Shown here piece after piece: positions 1 through 6,478 of a stretch of DNA of 15,265 bases. The notes under the pieces were generated by a model, which saw nothing but the letters and a program-made list of their open reading frames with translations, searched no databases and was not told where the DNA came from. The translations under genes were made by a program, and so were the position numbers. Within the stretch, counting starts at the first letter, position 1, and the number at the start of each line of letters is the position of its first letter. The stretch spans positions 1 to 15,265 of the forward strand of contig JAOZMR010000041.1 in assembly GCA_029934215.1 (NCBI GenBank), written 5' to 3'. This DNA comes from Pontiellaceae bacterium (lineage in GTDB: Bacteria > Verrucomicrobiota > Kiritimatiellia > Kiritimatiellales > Tichowtungiaceae).

Positions 1-773
1 GTCAGCTTGATGTTCATTTCGTCTATTGTTTTCTTAAATTCTTCAGGAACGCCGCGATCGGTGATGATGTGATCGACCTGATCGATCTCGCAGGAACGTG
101 CAAAAGAGATCTTACCGATTTTTTCGCTGTCCACGAGCAAAATAACTTCGCCCGCCTGTTTCATGACTAATTCCTTCGTGTAGGCTTCGTCTGGGTCTGT
201 TGTGGTAAGCCCCGCATCAATCGTCACCCCCATGGTTCCCATAAATGCTTTATCGACATGCAGTTCGTTGAGCGTTCCTCGCGTCAACGAGCCGACAATT
301 GTTTGGGAGCGACGGCGCAATTCGCCACCAATCAAAATCAAACGCGGACCGCTTCCGCCCAACTCGACAGCCGCACGAAGAGAATTTGTGACCACGGTAA
401 CGTTTTGCATCTCTCGAAGAAGCCGGATCAGCTCCAGCGTCGTGGTTCCTCCATCGACATAAATGGTGTCATCGGGCTGTACACATTTGAACGCCTCAGC
501 GGCAATCGCCTTTTTTTCCACCGCAGCAACGGACGCTTTATCATCAAAAATCGCGGGTTCTTCCAAACGACTCTCGACAACCACCGCCCCGCCGTGAACA
601 CGGCGCAGAGCCCCCCTGCCCTCTAAATCTGCCAAATCGCGTCGAATCGTCGCAGAGGAGACTGTTAACTCAACACTCAAATCCTCAACACGTACAATTC
701 GCTCCACCTTAAGAAGTTGCAGTATCCTCTGGTGTCGTTCTGCACCTAATTCTCGTTCATATCGCTTGTTCAT
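1..773 (-). CDS. DeoR-family transcriptional repressor (3' end cut by window edge)
   Basis: Sugar- or nucleoside-type repressor of the DeoR/GlpR family. I translated the open frame running off the left edge: 257 residues are visible, close to the usual 250-260, so only a few C-terminal residues are probably missing. The N-terminal winged helix-turn-helix covers about residues 12-63 and contains the family signature RRDLADLEGRGALRRVHGGA (44-63). The C-terminal effector domain (about 75-235) has the phosphosugar-isomerase-like fold markers VDGGTTT (107-112), VTNS (128-131), IGGELR (148-153) and FMGTMGV (177-183). It is transcribed away from the 971-1840 genes, so it may control them or itself; the ligand cannot be read from sequence. 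The ribosome-binding site before ATG 771-773 is weak (AGAAAGTG). The family call is very secure and the regulon is unknown. Confidence 0.95.
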   Translation of the reverse strand, partial: MNKRYERELGAERHQRILQLLKVERIVRVEDLSVELTVSSATIRRDLADLEGRGALRRVHGGAVVVESRLEEPAIFDDKASVAAVEKKAIAAEAFKCVQPDDTIYVDGGTTTLELIRLLREMQNVTVVTNSLRAAVELGGSGPRLILIGGELRRRSQTIVGSLTRGTLNELHVDKAFMGTMGVTIDAGLTTTDPDEAYTKELVMKQAGEVILLVDSEKIGKISFARSCEIDQVDHIITDRGVPEEFKKTIDEMNIKL

Positions 774-787
774 TTTTAATCACTTTC

Positions 788-803
788 TGTTCAGAAGTGT
801 TCG
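788..803. promoter_or_regulatory. Possible repressor operator: tandem TGTTC repeat
   Basis: TGTTC at 788-792 and TGTTCG at 798-803 are repeated 10 bp apart, on the same face of the helix and over the predicted start site of the DeoR-family gene. DeoR-family proteins often repress their own gene through short repeats of this kind, so autoregulation is a reasonable guess. The rest of the 774-970 gap holds an AT-rich stretch and a small hairpin (CGAGA 927-931 / TCTCG 939-943). I saw no convincing rightward promoter in it. Confidence 0.25.
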
Positions 804-831
804 TTTATACTCGCTTCGTGATCATTATCAA
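804..831 (-). promoter_or_regulatory. Sigma-70-type promoter for the DeoR-family gene
   Basis: On the minus strand, TTGATA (826-831, 5/6 match to the -35 consensus) is separated by 16 bp from TATAAA (804-809, 5/6 match to the -10 consensus). Transcription would start near 797, about 25 bp before the ATG. A promoter assignment from sequence alone. Confidence 0.55.
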
Positions 832-970
832 TCATAAATTGTCATTCATTTTCGCCTGGCGCAAAAAAAAGCACAAGGCTCTTGTATTTATCGGTATTCA
901 TGAAAAACTACCCACATCAAATAAGGCGAGATCTTACGTCTCGAAAACACGATAACCGGAGAGACAAACC

Positions 971-1288
971 AAGAGCTTAGACGTAACACTAACAGAAAAC
1001 GGCGAAGAAGTATACGATTCCAATATCACTCACAACTTAAACAAAATGGCGACTGCGGCAGGACTCTACAAAGAGCTCTGGAGACCTGAGGAGATTGGAG
1101 CGACTCATGCGATAGACATCATCGACGCTATTGAGATTGGTTTACAAAAGATGATTGACGATCCAGTCAAATATAAAGCATATAACGCCCCGAACGGATG
1201 GGGTTTGTATAAACATTTCGTACCGTGGGTCTCAAAATATCTAGAAGCCTGTAAAGCCAATCCAGATGCCGAAATTGAAGCGTCCTAA
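971..1288 (+). CDS. Small conserved protein; expected start codon is AAG instead of ATG
   Basis: The frame reads on upstream of the first ATG (1046) as S-L-D-V-T-L-T-E-N-G-E-E-V-Y-D-S-N-I-T-H-N-L-N-K-M and then the rest. From memory of the family, small uncharacterised bacterial proteins of about 100 residues share exactly this pattern (ENGE.VYD.NITHNLNKMA...LW.PEE, then NGWG.Y..FV..YL.AC..NP.AEI). So the true N-terminus lies upstream of 1046. A good ribosome-binding site, GGAGAG (958-963), sits 7 bp before an AAG at 971-973, exactly where ATG should be. No ATG, GTG or TTG exists in frame between the upstream stop and 1046, and ATG 1046 has no ribosome-binding site. From AAG the product would be 105 residues. 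The function is unknown. It lies 15 bp before the isochorismatase gene and is probably co-transcribed. The gene is either poorly translated, newly inactivated, or carries a sequence error. Confidence 0.75.
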   Translation, partial: KSLDVTLTENGEEVYDSNITHNLNKMATAAGLYKELWRPEEIGATHAIDIIDAIEIGLQKMIDDPVKYKAYNAPNGWGLYKHFVPWVSKYLEACKANPDAEIEAS

Positions 1289-1303
1289 AAAACAAGGTCA
1301 ACC

Positions 1304-1840
1304 ATGCTTACAAAAGACAACGCGATATTAGTATTCATTGATGTTCAGGGAAAACTCTCCGAGCGGGTCGAGGACTCAGAAGCCCTGTTTGAGAATCTCC
1401 GTCGCCTGCTCAAAGGAGTGACGGCGCTGGACGTTCCAGTCCTCGTCACCGAGCAGATCCCCGAAAAACTCGGTCCGACACGCGAGGAGTTTCAAGAATT
1501 CATCACCGAGCCGCCGATCAGCAAAAGCAGCTTCGGCTGTTGCGGCGAGCCGGCATTTTTCCAAGCCTTGGAAAAAACCGGACGCAAACAGGTGATCCTC
1601 TGCGGCATCGAAACTCACGTTTGTGTTTATCAAACGGCTCTTCAACTTTTGGCGACCGACCACGAAGTAACCGTCGTTACCGACGCCGTCTCATCGCGCG
1701 ACCCCGCCAATAAAACGCTGGCTCTCCGACGTTTGGAAAACGAAGGCATCCAACTGACCGGAACCGAGATGCTACTCTTCGAAATCCTCGGCGACGCCAA
1801 AGACCCTGCATTTAAATCCATCCTTAACATCGTGAAATAA
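1304..1840 (+). CDS. Isochorismatase-family cysteine hydrolase
   Basis: 178-residue cytoplasmic hydrolase of the isochorismatase/nicotinamidase superfamily (YcaC-like branch). The expected catalytic triad is present: Asp13 in FIDVQGKL, Lys74 in SKSSFGCC, and Cys107 in LCGIETHVCVYQTA, whose I-E-T segment corresponds to the non-proline cis-peptide region of the family. The length is typical. It starts at ATG 1304 behind AAGG with 6 bp spacing, 15 bp after the previous gene. Members cleave C-N or ether bonds in small amides or isochorismate, but many have no known substrate and this one cannot be assigned further. An exact copy of the dispersed palindrome lies in the gene at 1559-1573 and encodes F-Q-A-L-E. 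Confidence 0.93.
   Translation: MLTKDNAILVFIDVQGKLSERVEDSEALFENLRRLLKGVTALDVPVLVTEQIPEKLGPTREEFQEFITEPPISKSSFGCCGEPAFFQALEKTGRKQVILCGIETHVCVYQTALQLLATDHEVTVVTDAVSSRDPANKTLALRRLENEGIQLTGTEMLLFEILGDAKDPAFKSILNIVK
1556..1576. repeat. Dispersed palindrome TTCCAA-GCC-TTGGAA, inside isochorismatase gene
   Basis: Exact 15-bp copy at 1559-1573. The symmetry extends to 9-bp arms through flanking T and A runs (1556-1576). In frame it reads F-Q-A-L-E, the same peptide that the copy at the end of the hrpA gene encodes. Confidence 0.85.
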
Positions 1841-1856
1841 ACAGAATAAGGAATAT

Positions 1857-1885
1857 TTGATATTCGATATTTGACAGTTGATATT
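1857..1885. repeat. Intergenic GATATT-rich short repeat
   Basis: The gap between the isochorismatase and permease genes contains GATATT at short intervals (TTGATATTCGATATTTGACA, then TTGATATTC). The reverse complement of the repeat at 6369-6407 uses the same words, so this looks like a degenerate copy of one repeat family. The permease ribosome-binding site (AAAGG, 7 bp before the ATG) lies just after it. Confidence 0.5.
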
Positions 1886-1902
1886 CAGCAAAAGGTTTAT
1901 CC

Positions 1903-2766
1903 ATGATCTATCTCTTACTTGTCTCTCTGCTCTGGGCGTTTTCCTTTGGGTTAATCAAAGGAGAGCTCACCGGTCTGCCCTCCTCGTCCGTTGCGTTCGT
2001 GCGGCTCCTCATCGCTTTTGCCGTGTTCGTTCCATTTCTACGCGTTCGAAATCTACGCGGCGGCGATGCTGTAAAACTTCTTCTAACCGGTGCTGTGCAA
2101 TATGGACTAATGTACGTCACATACATTCAGGCATTCCAACATCTTCAAGCCCACGAAGTGGCGCTATTCACGGTTTTCACACCCATTTATGTCACAATCA
2201 TCAACGACCTATTTGAGCGGAGGCTCTGCCCCGTTTCAATGAGCGCCGTCATCTTGGCCGTCGCGGGCGGTATAATCATTAAATATCAGGACCTCGGCTC
2301 ACCAGAACTCTTGCTCGGGTTTTTGCTCATGCAGGTCGCAAACCTATCCTTTGCTTTCGGACAGATTTTCTATCGCCGAATCATGGCTGCATTACCGAAC
2401 AAACCCGCCGATCTCCAGATTTTCGGTCTGCTCTACCTCGGGGCTGCGCTCACTGCCGCGTTGGCAACAATCGGTTCCGACTGGACAGCATTTGAGCTCT
2501 CACTCCGGCAAGCAGCCACCCTACTCTACCTCGGCATCATCGCCTCCGGCCTTGGCTTCTTTCTGTGGAACATCGGGGCACGTCGAATCAACGCAGGCTC
2601 ACTCGCCGTCTTTAACAATCTAAAAATTCCGCTTGGAATCCTCGTTTCTGTTCTCTTTTTCGGAGAAACAACAGATTGGACACGCTTGCTCATCGGTGGT
2701 GCACTCATGGCAACCGCCCTATTCATCAACGCCAGATACAAACCAGAAAAACAGCGAATTATTTAA
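1903..2766 (+). CDS. EamA/DMT-family membrane transporter
   Basis: 287-residue inner-membrane permease of the drug/metabolite transporter superfamily. Two EamA repeats are visible: the first from about residue 3 to 130 (starts LLLVSLLWAFSFGLIKG, a typical EamA opening) and the second from about 140 to 280 (LLMQVANLSFAFGQIFYRR through LLIGGALMATALFINARY). Together they give about ten hydrophobic helices, the usual number. The C-terminal tail is short and basic. Such proteins export or import amino acids, amines or carboxylates; the substrate cannot be inferred here. It starts at ATG 1903 after AAAGG with good spacing, 62 bp after the isochorismatase gene and 60 bp before the M48 protease gene, all on one strand, so a loose operon is possible. 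Confidence 0.93.
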   Translation: MIYLLLVSLLWAFSFGLIKGELTGLPSSSVAFVRLLIAFAVFVPFLRVRNLRGGDAVKLLLTGAVQYGLMYVTYIQAFQHLQAHEVALFTVFTPIYVTIINDLFERRLCPVSMSAVILAVAGGIIIKYQDLGSPELLLGFLLMQVANLSFAFGQIFYRRIMAALPNKPADLQIFGLLYLGAALTAALATIGSDWTAFELSLRQAATLLYLGIIASGLGFFLWNIGARRINAGSLAVFNNLKIPLGILVSVLFFGETTDWTRLLIGGALMATALFINARYKPEKQRII

Positions 2767-2826
2767 TCGCCAAACAGACAAATCTACGCAAAATTAGACG
2801 CTTTAAATTTTTCAAGGGATTTTACA

Positions 2827-4065
2827 ATGAATGGTTATCTGATTTTTATTCTAGCCCTACTCGTTTTTAACGAGTTGCTATCACTCATCGTTGAAACACT
2901 CAACATCCGGAACTTATCCACGAAAATACCAAAGGAATTCAAAGGGATCTACGACGACGAGAAATATGCAAAATCCCAACGCTACCTCAAAGACAACACC
3001 CGATTCGAGAAGATTCAAGCAGGCATCACGCTACCCCTCACCATCGCCTTTATTCTTATTGGTGGGTTTAGCTGGATCAATGATATCGCGCAGAGCACCT
3101 CCGATCACATGATTCTTCAGGGCCTTGTTTTTGGCGGAATCCTCTTTATTGCTGGGCAAATCATTGACATTCCATTCGGACTCTACAAGACCTTTGTTAT
3201 CGAAGAAAAATACGGTTTCAACAAAACCACACCTAAAACATTTGTGTTAGATAACATCAAAGGATTCGGGCTCACCATTCTACTCGGCGCACCCATTTTC
3301 GCGCTAGTTCTTTGGATTTTCAGCTCCGTCACAAACGCCTGGCTCTGGGCGTGGGGATCACTCACAATCATTCAACTCATCCTCCTGTTCATTTCTCCAG
3401 TCGTCATTCTCCCGCTCTTCAACAAATTCACCCCGCTCGAAAAAGGGGATCTACACTCGAAAATCGAAGAATTCGCAGATGCGCAAAAATACAAAGTAAG
3501 CGGCGTCTTTAAAATTGACGGCTCAAAACGCTCCACAAAATCAAACGCCTACTTTACAGGCTTTGGAAAAACCAAACGAATCGCACTGTTCGATACCCTC
3601 ATCGACAACCACAGCACCGCCGAACTCGTCGGCGTGCTCGCCCACGAAATAGGACACTGCAAGCTCGGTCACATCAAAAAAAGCATCTTCATCTCGCTTG
3701 CCTCATCGCTTATGATGTTTTTCATCCTCTCCCTATTTATCAGCAAGCCGGGCCTTCACGCAGCATTCGGAATCGAAGGCGCACCGCTATACGCCGGATT
3801 CATCTTCTTCAGCTTCCTCTACGCGCCAATCAGCATGATTCTCGGGCTGATCAGCAACATCCTTTCCAGAAAGCACGAATTCGAGGCCGACGCTTTCGCC
3901 GCAGAAACCACCAAAAACCCATGCGAAATGATCAACGCATTGAAAAAGCTTTCCGTAGACAATCTTTCGAACCTCACTCCGCACCCGCTTAAAGTCTTCC
4001 TAGAGTACTCTCATCCTCCAGTCCTTGACAGAATCAAAGCACTAAAAAAGTTAAAACAATCATAA
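2827..4065 (+). CDS. Ste24-like M48 integral-membrane metallopeptidase
   Basis: 412-residue zinc protease of the M48A (CAAX prenyl protease 1/Ste24) type. The zinc site HEIGH lies at 273-277 (LAHEIGHCKLGH), with Glu274 as catalytic base. The third ligand is in KHEFEADAF (Glu351), followed by the conserved Asp355. Hydrophobic segments occur near residues 3-22, 66-83, 97-120, 146-166, 174-197, 286-305 and 321-345, matching the multi-pass Ste24 fold. The N-terminal block with Y-N-..-Y-L-K-D (about 47-60) is also typical. Bacterial homologues are thought to act in membrane protein quality control, since CAAX prenylation is absent. The start ATG follows AAGGGA with 7 bp spacing. It converges with the TonB receptor gene; their ends are 27 bp apart. 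Confidence 0.93.
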   Translation: MNGYLIFILALLVFNELLSLIVETLNIRNLSTKIPKEFKGIYDDEKYAKSQRYLKDNTRFEKIQAGITLPLTIAFILIGGFSWINDIAQSTSDHMILQGLVFGGILFIAGQIIDIPFGLYKTFVIEEKYGFNKTTPKTFVLDNIKGFGLTILLGAPIFALVLWIFSSVTNAWLWAWGSLTIIQLILLFISPVVILPLFNKFTPLEKGDLHSKIEEFADAQKYKVSGVFKIDGSKRSTKSNAYFTGFGKTKRIALFDTLIDNHSTAELVGVLAHEIGHCKLGHIKKSIFISLASSLMMFFILSLFISKPGLHAAFGIEGAPLYAGFIFFSFLYAPISMILGLISNILSRKHEFEADAFAAETTKNPCEMINALKKLSVDNLSNLTPHPLKVFLEYSHPPVLDRIKALKKLKQS

Positions 4066-4072
4066 ACGATTT

Positions 4073-4087
4073 TTCCAAGCATTGGAA
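4073..4087. repeat. Dispersed palindrome TTCCAA-GCA-TTGGAA between convergent genes
   Basis: Exact copy in the 27-bp gap between the M48 protease and TonB receptor genes. A second dyad (GGCTCAA 4090-4096 / TTGAGCC 4106-4112) spans the receptor stop codon. Neither hairpin is followed by a proper T run, so a classical terminator is not supported, although the position would suit one. Confidence 0.85.
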
Positions 4088-4092
4088 GAGGC

Positions 4093-6207
4093 TCAAAACG
4101 TGAGGTTGAGCCCGATGACGGCGTGGCGGCCGGCCGCTTGTAGCTCATCGAACGGGGTATAGTTTTTGTCGAAGAGATTGTATATTCCAGCATAAACCTC
4201 TAGCGAAACTGGGGTGCTTTCACCGAGGTCGACGAATTCGTCGAGAAGATAGGAAACCTCAAGGTTTGCGGTTCCCCATCCGTCCTCTTCGAGGCCCGTT
4301 CCGTCGCTATAGTCAATTTCCGCATTCGATGCAAAGCGGCTGAAGAAATCGACGTTCACGGAACTGGTTTCGGAGACATCCGCGACATAGCGAAGCCCCG
4401 CGCGTCCGCTCAGTTCTGCTACGCCGCTATCCTTTGTGGATTCGACGATGTTGCCGGTTCCATACTCGAGTTCGCGTTGCAGATAGGTGAGGTTGACGTA
4501 TGGCGTAAAACCCGAGTCGCCCAGATCGTACGCAAGCGAGAGTTCCGCCCCGAAAGTTTCGGCTCCGCCGACGTTGATGTATTGAGCGGCATCGGTGGTG
4601 ATGTAGTCTTTGGTTTCGGTGTAAAAAACGGAAACTTCCGCAGTGAGACGGTCGCCCTGATAGAGTGCGCCGAGTTCGAAACTCTGCGAGGTTTCGGGCG
4701 CAAGTCCAGCATTTCCGGCGATTGCCGGTGTGGTTCCATGAGCCGGTGCTCCGGTGTACAACTCAACGAGGTTCGCGTGGCGATAGCCTTGCGAATAGTT
4801 GGCGCGAAGCGTCAGGTTGTCGGTCGATTGATGAACCACCCCGAGGCTGAACGCCATGTTGTCGTCTTGAGAACCGCCGCTTGTGAAAGGAATATCTGGA
4901 TCATCGGTGTTGTTGAGGTCGGACTCCACATAGGTATAGCGAGCGCCGCCGATCAAGCGGGTTTTATCCGTGACCTTCCATTCATCTTGAATGAATGCCG
5001 CCGCTGTGAGCATTTCGGCATCGTATACGAAATGTTCAAAGATCGGTGTACGCGGGGGAAATATGGTTCCAGTGCGCGTGCGAGTTTTTGTCGTTCCGTC
5101 AATATCGTCGTGCGTCACGGTTGCGCCAGCCACGATAATGTGATCACCTAATTCCCAGTCAGTTTGGATCTCGCCGCCGTGCGTGAATTGCTCATTATGC
5201 GTGCGGGTTTTAGTTGTGTAATCAAAAAAGGGGCGAGAAGGAAATGCCAATTCCGTCCAGATTCCAAAGTCGCGCGTGGTTTCTTGACGGTATCCGGAAA
5301 GCCGCACCTTTCGCAGGCGCTCTGTCACATCTGTAATTTCAAAAAAGCCGGACACTTTTTCCTGCTCGTTCTTCGGGACGTTCATATGAACATCGACGGG
5401 GAAATCTCGCTCGCTAAACACGTCGTGAGACATGTCGTGATTGTGATAACGAAGGCCCGCATGGATGTTGTTCGTTTTGTAACCGACATAAACACCGTAC
5501 TCCTCGCTCTCGGACCCCGTCCCAGAAACTCGCTTCTGCGCCGGATTGCGAATGCTGGCTCCATCCGAATCCAACGTCCGAGTCGCAGTTTTCCGGTCGC
5601 CGCCGCGGTAGGTTCCATAGCTGACGGCGTATTCGATTCCGTGAACGGTTCCGTGAACATCGAAATCCTGACGGAACCCGCCGTTGCTAGAATCGTACGA
5701 GGTGCTGATTCCGCCGCCGATTGCTTTCTCGCTTCCCTTTTTTGTGATGATATTGATGGTTCCGCCGATGGCCTCCGATCCGTAGAGAACGGATGACGGT
5801 CCTTTGACCACTTCGATTCGCTCAATCTGATTTTTGCCGATAAGTGGCATCCCGCCTTGCATAGATTTCTGCTGCGAGAGCGGTTGTCCGTCGAGCAAAA
5901 TTAATGTCCGATGAGTAGACTCCCCGCGAATGCGGACATACTTCATTCCATTTCCGCCGTTGTCCGAAACCGTGACTCCTGGAATATCGCGCAGCACCTC
6001 CAGAACTGACTGCGCAGGTTTTTTCTTAATCTCATACTCCTGCACAGCCGCGACCGAAACAGGAATCTCGCTTTTAAGTCGCTCCATCCGAGTGGCAGAC
6101 ACCACCACTTCGCCCGTGCGAATCACCTCATTCGTATCCGCCCGAACAACACCCATCGTCGCGATCAACCCCGCAACACTCATCTGAATCCAATCATTTA
6201 CCTGCAT
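4093..6207 (-). CDS. TonB-dependent outer-membrane receptor
   Basis: 704-residue receptor of the BtuB/CirA/FepA type that takes up iron chelates, vitamin B12 or similar ligands using TonB energy. The sequence shows a short hydrophobic leader (about 1-23, ending VRA-DT), a TonB-box-like GEVVVSA (32-38), and a plug domain (about 45-158) with SVLEVLRDIPGVTV, VRIRGE, ILLDGQPL and IERIEVVKGPSSVLYGSEAIGGTINIITK. A beta-barrel follows, ending in the usual aromatic residue (GLNLTF, Phe704). The leader has no Lys or Arg before its hydrophobic part, which is unusual for a signal peptide; however, AAGGAG 6 bp before the ATG supports this start. It has its own promoter and no TonB, ABC or siderophore genes beside it, so the ligand is unknown. 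Codon use includes many GAG and GTG codons, unlike the peptidase gene at 11581. Confidence 0.95.
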   Translation of the reverse strand: MQVNDWIQMSVAGLIATMGVVRADTNEVIRTGEVVVSATRMERLKSEIPVSVAAVQEYEIKKKPAQSVLEVLRDIPGVTVSDNGGNGMKYVRIRGESTHRTLILLDGQPLSQQKSMQGGMPLIGKNQIERIEVVKGPSSVLYGSEAIGGTINIITKKGSEKAIGGGISTSYDSSNGGFRQDFDVHGTVHGIEYAVSYGTYRGGDRKTATRTLDSDGASIRNPAQKRVSGTGSESEEYGVYVGYKTNNIHAGLRYHNHDMSHDVFSERDFPVDVHMNVPKNEQEKVSGFFEITDVTERLRKVRLSGYRQETTRDFGIWTELAFPSRPFFDYTTKTRTHNEQFTHGGEIQTDWELGDHIIVAGATVTHDDIDGTTKTRTRTGTIFPPRTPIFEHFVYDAEMLTAAAFIQDEWKVTDKTRLIGGARYTYVESDLNNTDDPDIPFTSGGSQDDNMAFSLGVVHQSTDNLTLRANYSQGYRHANLVELYTGAPAHGTTPAIAGNAGLAPETSQSFELGALYQGDRLTAEVSVFYTETKDYITTDAAQYINVGGAETFGAELSLAYDLGDSGFTPYVNLTYLQRELEYGTGNIVESTKDSGVAELSGRAGLRYVADVSETSSVNVDFFSRFASNAEIDYSDGTGLEEDGWGTANLEVSYLLDEFVDLGESTPVSLEVYAGIYNLFDKNYTPFDELQAAGRHAVIGLNLTF

Positions 6208-6237
6208 TATCTGCTCCTTTATTTGTTAAAGCGAAGG

Positions 6238-6266
6238 AATTTAGTCTCGCCTAACTTTTTTGTCAA
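6238..6266 (-). promoter_or_regulatory. Sigma-70-type promoter of the TonB-dependent receptor
   Basis: On the minus strand a perfect TTGACA (6261-6266) lies 17 bp from TAAATT (6238-6243, 4/6 match to the -10 consensus), about 30 bp before the receptor ATG. No room remains for a cobalamin riboswitch between this promoter and the gene, which argues against B12-riboswitch control. Confidence 0.6.
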
Positions 6267-6294
6267 TCAGCTTATTTGAAAAAATTGATTAACA
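6261..6294. promoter_or_regulatory. Inverted repeat over the receptor -35 box, possible operator
   Basis: TGTCAATCA (6261-6269) and TGATTAACA (6286-6294) are inverted with 8 of 9 bases matching, separated by 16 AT-rich bases. The left arm contains the -35 element, so a bound dimer would block or recruit polymerase. It does not read as a classical Fur box. The regulator is unknown. Confidence 0.4.
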
Positions 6295-6368
6295 GGCACT
6301 TCAGTCCAACCAGTCCAGAGGCTTTAAGATTTTCAACAACCGCTACGCTAGAGGAAGTCAGAGGTAGA

Positions 6369-6407
6369 GGAATATCGAATATCGAACAAGGAATTTCGAA
6401 TATCGAG
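6369..6407. repeat. Intergenic AATATCGA repeat
   Basis: Three copies of AATATCGA (from 6371, 6378 and 6400) with a GGAATTTCGA link between them. It lies between the receptor promoter and the end of hrpA. The reverse complement shares its vocabulary (GATATTCGATATT) with 1857-1885. No coding frame is convincing. Other than this and the palindrome pair at 6433-6478, the 6295-6457 stretch holds nothing I recognise. Confidence 0.6.
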
Positions 6408-6432
6408 GGGAGATGCATTTTCAATGACCGAG

Positions 6433-6478
6433 CTCCAATCATTGGAAAAACTGGCAGTTATTTTTCCAAGGCTTGGAA
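6433..6478. repeat. Palindrome pair at the 3' end of hrpA, 31 bp apart
   Basis: A one-mismatch copy (CTCCAA-TCA-TTGGAA, 6433-6447) and an exact copy (TTCCAA-GGC-TTGGAA, 6464-6478). TTGGAAAAA (6442-6450) and TTTTTCCAA (6461-6469) also form a 9-bp stem with a 10-base loop that spans the hrpA stop codon. The exact copy encodes F-Q-A-L-E, four codons from the hrpA C-terminus. It could help end hrpA transcription, but no T tract follows on the minus strand. Confidence 0.75.

Noticed and set aside
258..626. Plus-strand open frames within the first 800 bp
   Set aside because: They lie antisense to a clear DeoR-family gene.
4073..4112. Intrinsic terminator between the M48 and receptor genes
   Set aside because: Dyads exist but no T tract follows either of them on the relevant strand.
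4477..5796. Long plus-strand open frames across the receptor gene
   Set aside because: Shadows of the TonB receptor; no recognisable motifs or ribosome-binding sites.
6208..6300. Cobalamin riboswitch before the receptor
   Set aside because: The leader is only about 30 bases long after the predicted promoter, far too short.
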